DNA of 64,000 bases. Source: Sequoia sempervirens. Taxonomy: Eukaryota > Streptophyta > Pinopsida > Cupressales > Cupressaceae. The stretch lies in assembly GCA_007258455.2 (NCBI GenBank), contig VDFB02193867.1:566252661-566316660 (forward strand), read 5' to 3'. Numbering within the stretch: position 1 is the stretch's first letter; each line of letters begins with the position of its first letter. Under the pieces are notes generated by a model, which was given only the letters and a program-made list of their open reading frames with translations, had not been told where the DNA came from and did no database searches. Below are positions 58,956 to 64,000 of this stretch, piece after piece. Made by a program: the position numbers and the translations under genes.

Positions 58956-60600
58956 TAATGCACCCTACCATGATGAATGATTATCTTGCCCCTAGACCTA
59001 GTCAACCCAATTCTTATCAACTAGGATGGTATGGGGGTTGGCAACAACCCCCATACCCTCATAGTCATGGCAATAGGCATGGAGGCCACAATTGCCACAA
59101 CCATCACCGTACCACCATCATCATACCAACAACAACCATTTTCATCATAATAACAATTTCCACCTCCTTCTATGATCAACCCATACCAATAGGCATAACA
59201 ACTTCTTCCACCCTTGCCATCATCGACTGCTCATCCCACCAATCCAACAAACCATTTGACACAACCACCAAGACCTACATCAATGCCAACCCAACCAAAT
59301 CCAAACACCAATAATAAAGTAACCCAACTTGTGTATAATAATGAGGCAATAGGTTACCCAACCTATCCCATAAATACATTAGAACTAGATGGAGTTCAAT
59401 TAAGGTTAGGGAAGGCTCTTCAAGGGCCCACCATTACAAAATTAATGAGGAGTTAGAAACAAAGCCAACCAAAGAACCTCCCTTTCCTGAATGATTTCAG
59501 TCTAAACCAACACAAAGGGAGGACTCAATCTGAATTTGATTTTTTTAATGAGTTGTGCAATGTTAACATCAAGATTCCTTTGTTACAGGCCATCAAGGAC
59601 ATCCCCATCTATACAAAAACAATTCATGATTTATGTGCTCGGAAGCAGAAGAAGAAGCAAGGCCTGAAGACCATCCAAGTTATTGAATAGTTAGCAAATC
59701 TTATGCATGGGAACATAACCATTCCAAAGTACTCAGATCTAGGGAGTCATGTCATTAGGGTATCTATCAGTAAAGTAAGTATTCCTAATACCCTTGTGGA
59801 TTTGGGTGCTGCAATTAATGTTTTGACAAATTAAACAAAGGAAAGACTATCATCAGAAGGGCTTAGACCTACTCCTACAATTCTTCAAATGGTAGATTGA
59901 TATTTGGTCAAGCCCGAAGGTGTGATTGAATATGTAATCCTTTCTATTAATTCATGGGAATACCCAACTGAATTTGTGATTTTGCAACCAAAAATTAAGC
60001 TGGGGGGTACCCCTTGATCCTGGGGTGACCTTGGTTAGCAACTGTAGATGTATTTATCAATTTTCGGTCAAGGAACATGGTCATTTCTAATGGTGAGCAC
60101 AAGAAACAACTAACTCTATACCCGCCAGCACAACCTTTGTTGGAGACGGAGGACCCAATTTGGATTAATAGTGACTTAGATGAGTCATTGCCAATTGTGA
60201 CAATTGATAAAGCCTTAGATATGGAGGAACCTAGTGAGGATAATGTTCTTGTTAATTTCCTTCAAAACAGGTATGCGTTTAATGAAATTTTGAAAGAATG
60301 GTCCTCCATTCAGGTATAAATACTTAATGTCCTTTTGGGAATTTTTTGTTGGTGGGTAGTTCATGTTCTGTTCAACACTTTATTACATTGTATCAGTTGT
60401 TTCCCCATAACTACTTGTATGGTTGATTCTTATCTTCTGAAAATTCAAATGATATGCCATCCACCTCCCAAGTCTTAGCCATTGACTCACCTACACAATT
60501 AGAAGCAATGGAAATTTTTCCTAATCACACACTTACATTAATCTGAAGTTAACCCCTAAACAAATCCAAGATTTTATCACCATGCTTAGAACAAACAAAA
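58956..60600 (+). pseudogene. Gypsy protease region and linker
   Basis: A low-complexity P/H/N-rich linker (58956-59330) is followed by KAIKDIPIYTK-like gag-pol linker sequence (about 59590) and an aspartic-protease core VDLGAAINVL (near 59800), where Asp-Leu-Gly replaces the more usual DSG, as in plant Athila-type proteases. Then TPTILQMVD and EYVILSINSWEYPTEFVIL. Stops near 59834, 59899 and 60016 break it. The 60077-60319 frame belongs to the acidic spacer before RT. Confidence 0.75.
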
Positions 60601-61950
60601 ATGCATTCGCCCAAGAATACCAAGATATGTGAGGAATTCATCCTAACACCTGCACCCACCATATTCACATTGAAGAAGGTAGTCATCCAATTAGGCAACC
60701 ATAATGTCAGCTCAACCCTGCCTTGCATGAAATAGTTAAGGAGGATTTACAAAAACTATTAAATGTCGGGTTTATATATCCTATTTTAGATAGTCAATTT
60801 GGGTTTCTCCTTTAGTTGTGGTTCCTAAGAAAAATGGTAAATGGAGAATTTGTGTTGATTATAGAGCATTAAAGAAATCTACTAAGAAAGATCATTTTCC
60901 ATTATTATTTATTGGTCAAGTATTGGACACTCTTGTAGGTAAGAAGTTTTTCTCTTTATTGGATGGGTTCAACAATTACAACCAAATTCACATAGCACCA
61001 AAAGATCAAGACAAGACCACTTTTATTTTCCCTTGGGGCACCTTTTCCTATAACATCTTGCCATTTGGTTTATGTAATGCCCTTGCCACTTTTCAAAGAG
61101 CAATTTTGATTATTTTTGTGGATCTTGTCAATGATTGTGTTGAGGTGTATATCGATGATTTTACTATCCATGGTAATACTTATGAAGAGGCTAAAATAAA
61201 CTTAGAAAAGGTACTTAGGTATTGTATAAATACCAATTTGTCATTGAGTCATGAAAAGTTCCATATGCTTATGACTGAAGGAATAGTGCTTGGCCATTAC
61301 ATCTCCTCTAAAGGTATCCAAGTGGATTCTAAAAAGATCCAAATTATTCAAGACTTGCCTACACCTTCTAGCCAAAAAAATGTTTGTAGTTTTCTTGGTC
61401 ATGTGCAATATTACTGAAGATTTATCCAAAATTTTAGCAAGATTGCCTCCCTTTTTTTCCTTATTTGCTAAAGACGTTGCGTTCTCTTGGACACCTAAGT
61501 GTCAAGAAGCCTTCAAGGCTATCATGACAAAACTTGTAACCAAACTAGCCCTTAGAGGTCAAAATTGGGAACTACCATTTCATATTCACACTGATGCCTT
61601 AGATTGTTCAATGGGATCCGTGCTTGGACAAAAAGAGGATAATCTCTTCTATTCCATCTACTACATCAACAAGAACTTCATAGGGGCCAAGGTAAATTAC
61701 ATGGTAAGTAAAAAATAGTTTTTAGTTGTTGTGTATGCAATTAATAAGTTTTGTCATTATATTACTGGATATAAAGTATTTTTCCACACAAATCATTTGG
61801 TAATATGGTTTTTAATGAAGAAACCTGTGGTAACTAGTAGAGTTATTAGATGGTTGCTTTTACTCTAGGAATTTGATATAACTATACTTGATAAGCTTGG
61901 TCGAGAAAATGTGGTTGCAGACTTTTTGTCTAGATTAAAATAGCCAGACA
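60601..61950 (+). pseudogene. Gypsy reverse transcriptase and RNase H
   Basis: VPKKNGKWRICVDYRALKK (60818), FSLLDGFNNYNQIHIAPKDQ (60950), LPFGLCNALATFQRA (61058) and VEVYIDDFTIHG with the catalytic YIDD (61138) give a full RT palm. A frameshift near 61420 leads to the RNase H part (AFSWTPKCQEAF, HIHTDALDCSMGSVLG near 61588) and the ENVVADFLSRL end (61900). Stops near 61417, 61716 and 61866. The polymerase would copy element RNA; this copy is inactive. Confidence 0.92.
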
Positions 61951-63330
61951 ATGAACCTACTCTAGTTGACAATGCATTTCTGGATGAGCACCTCTTTGCT
62001 TTATCAGAAAAGAACCCATGGTTTTCTAATATTGCAAACTATTTGGTTACATGCAAGTTCCCACCACATTTCTCTCTGAGGGAATGATAGAAGCTGGTTG
62101 GACTCAGTAGACAATACACATGGATCAACAAAATTCTCTTCCACACTGGCATTGACAATGTCATGCAATGTTGTGTACCCGAAGATGATGTCTTCAATAT
62201 ACTTCATGCATGCCACACAGAACCATGTGGAGGACACTTTGTTGCTCAAAGGACTGCTCAAAAGATTCACACTGCAAGTTATTATTGGCCTACAATCCAT
62301 AAGGATTGTAAATGTTATGTTCATCATTGCGACAAGTGTCAACATATGGGCCGACACACATGTTGTGACAATATTCCCTTACACCCGCAGTTGTCCATAG
62401 ATCCATTTGAGAAGTGGGTCCTTGATTTTGTTAGCCCAATCAACCCGCCATCAAGAAATAAGGAATACATCCTTGTATGTATCAATTATGTAACCAAGTG
62501 GGTCGAAGTGGTAGCTCTAAAGCATGCTAGAGATACAAAGGTAGCTGATTTATTGTACTCTGATATTTTCACAAGGTTTGGTGTGCCATGAGAGATAACC
62601 ATAGATCAAGGACCACAATTCATGTTTGAGCTCATTTCTACCTTGGTTCATGAGTATGAAATTCACCATTGCAAGTCTACACCTTATCACCCTCAAGCCA
62701 ATGGGTAGGTAGAAGTCACCAATAGAGAGATTGAGAATATTCTTACTAAGATAGTTGCTCTTCATAAGCACAATTGGGCTACACGACTCCTTGAAGTTGT
62801 TTGGGCCTATCGAACAATGTGGAAGACCACCACTGGTCTGACCCCTTATGAACTTGTCTATGGTAAGAAGGCAGTTCTTCCCATTGAGTTTGAGATAAAA
62901 ACTCTTTGCACTGCACTATAGTTGGGTATGGGTCTTTATGATGCACAAAAGGCATGCATTGATCAACTACATTCCTTAGATGAATTGCACCAGGATGCAG
63001 TCTTCCACATTGAGGTCATTCAAAAATAGTGTGCTCTATGGCATGACCATCACATCCGACAACGGTCATTCCAACCTGGAGATTGGCCACTCTTATACGA
63101 CTCCTAATTCCAAGACTTCAAAGGAAAGTTTCACACACAATGGTTGGGACCCTACAAGATCTAGACAGTATATGCTAATGGAATTGTTTGTCTATGTACA
63201 GTGGACTCCAAAAGAAAGACTCTCCTTGTCAATGGTCACTACCTCAAACTACATAAGAAGCCTCTTTCCAAAGAAGTTTCTTTTTAGAGGTGGCACAGGA
63301 ACTCATTGTTGTTCCTTTTGGTCTCCTTCA
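61951..63330 (+). pseudogene. Gypsy integrase
   Basis: Zinc-binding HHCC head (HACHTEPCGGHFVAQRTAQK ... CYVHHCDKCQHMG, 62205-62350), then core residues in WVLDFVSPI (D), TIDQGPQFM (D, 62600) and VEVTNREIENI (E, 62710), each present. C-terminal YRTMWKTTTGLTPYELVYGK (62815) and LGPYKI (63150) follow. Stops near 62085, 62589, 62706, 62920 and 63027. No chromodomain is visible, as expected for non-chromoviral (Tat/Athila) elements. Confidence 0.9.
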
Positions 63331-64000
63331 AAATTGATAAATAATTTTTTTTAAAAAAAAAGATCCAACAACAAAAACCTTCAGGTGTTGTTGGCTAGTT
63401 GGCATTTGAAAACTAATTTTCGGTGAATGCTACCTACTCAAATAATTTAGAGGTAAAAATTGGCTTATCGACACCTCTAGGTGGTGATAGGTTGAAAATC
63501 AAGTCACCGACGGTCTATTGTTGAAAAAAAAGAAAATAAAAAAATAGAACAGTTACATCATGCGATCAATGATATCTCCTATCGCTACCTCTTCTCTAGT
63601 GTGATAGGGGCTTCTTACAGTTCTTGTCACTATCTCTGCTCATGGACCCTTTTATGCTGCCTCAATTTGGTGGTAGAACCTTTTTTTGGCTCATGTCATT
63701 GATTTTTGCATGCTTCCATAGAATGATTCAACTACGTGGATCCCACAGTCTTGCCATTACCTACCAATTTCTCCACGTGGCAGTTGTCCCTCCTATCTTT
63801 TCTTTCATGGTGGTGTCCTTCCTCTTGTCTCTTGATTGCCAATCTTGTCATTGTTGATCTTTTCATTATTGTGGATCTCTCTCGGGTTGCCTCAACGTCA
63901 TCTTCAACTCGTTTCATATGCTTGTCATCACATTGTTAGTCATTCACCTCATACTTTGTGGTACTAGGGAAGTATTCTTTTATCTTTTTAAGCATATTAA
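63331..64000 (+). other. 3' region of the gypsy element or beyond, nothing recognised
   Basis: After an A-rich run (63350-63362) no protein, polypurine tract or LTR copy of the 5' side can be identified. The 3' LTR is probably outside the window. Confidence 0.4.

Noticed and set aside
1..64000. CRISPR arrays, operons or intact tRNA genes
   Set aside because: Tandem repeats here lack spacers of constant size, the genome is eukaryotic, and tRNA-like boxes occur only in SINE-like elements.

Overview
This window is nuclear DNA of a seed plant. It has a galactose mutarotase gene with introns, calmodulin-like genes, fragments of a plant CTR9/ELF8 gene, and a dense layer of decayed Ty1/copia and Ty3/gypsy retrotransposons, SINEs, MITEs and a plant LINE. 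Only about two intact genes in 64 kb, with old nested retroelements between them, fits a large-genome plant such as a gymnosperm. That last step is inference.

Layout: 1-10263 is nested LTR-retrotransposon debris: a minus-strand copia RT/RNase H remnant, a plus-strand LTR with a primer-binding site, a minus-strand element carrying only a coiled-coil/G-patch/zinc-knuckle ORF, and a plus-strand copia pol ending in a 3' LTR. From 10264 to about 42620 lies a family of segmental duplications built on one calmodulin-like (CML) gene with its flanks. Copies are A (minus, 10264-13452), B (plus, 19040-22081), C (minus, 27719-30717) and D (minus, 34447-40559, interrupted), plus a promoter-only copy at 15892-16213. 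Only copy B (19494-20240) keeps an intact reading frame; A, C and D each carry a different frameshift. A second segment E (about 2 kb, plus orientation) accompanies copies B, C and D.

Because the copies are paralogous, each serves as an empty-site control for insertions in the others. This resolves a 5S-rRNA-derived retroposon with a 13-bp target-site duplication and a 2,993-bp solo LTR in copy D, a TA-flanked MITE nested in the target duplication of a small poly(A) retroposon in copy C, and a hAT-like MITE in copy B. Between C and D, a CACTA-type transposon end is followed by scrambled pieces of a CTR9 (Paf1 complex) gene on both strands. Between B and C sits the 3' part of a minus-strand LINE.

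From 42619 to 47094 there is an LTR-like region and a decayed gypsy gag. From 50417 to 52184 (minus) lies a five-exon, apparently intact aldose 1-epimerase gene with a signal peptide and one GC-AG intron. The right end is a large gypsy (Athila-like) element with PBS, gag, protease, RT, RNase H and integrase, all broken by stops and frameshifts; its 3' LTR lies outside the window. The two genes that look functional are CML copy B, a probable calcium sensor, and the mutarotase. Nothing in the sequence links them functionally.
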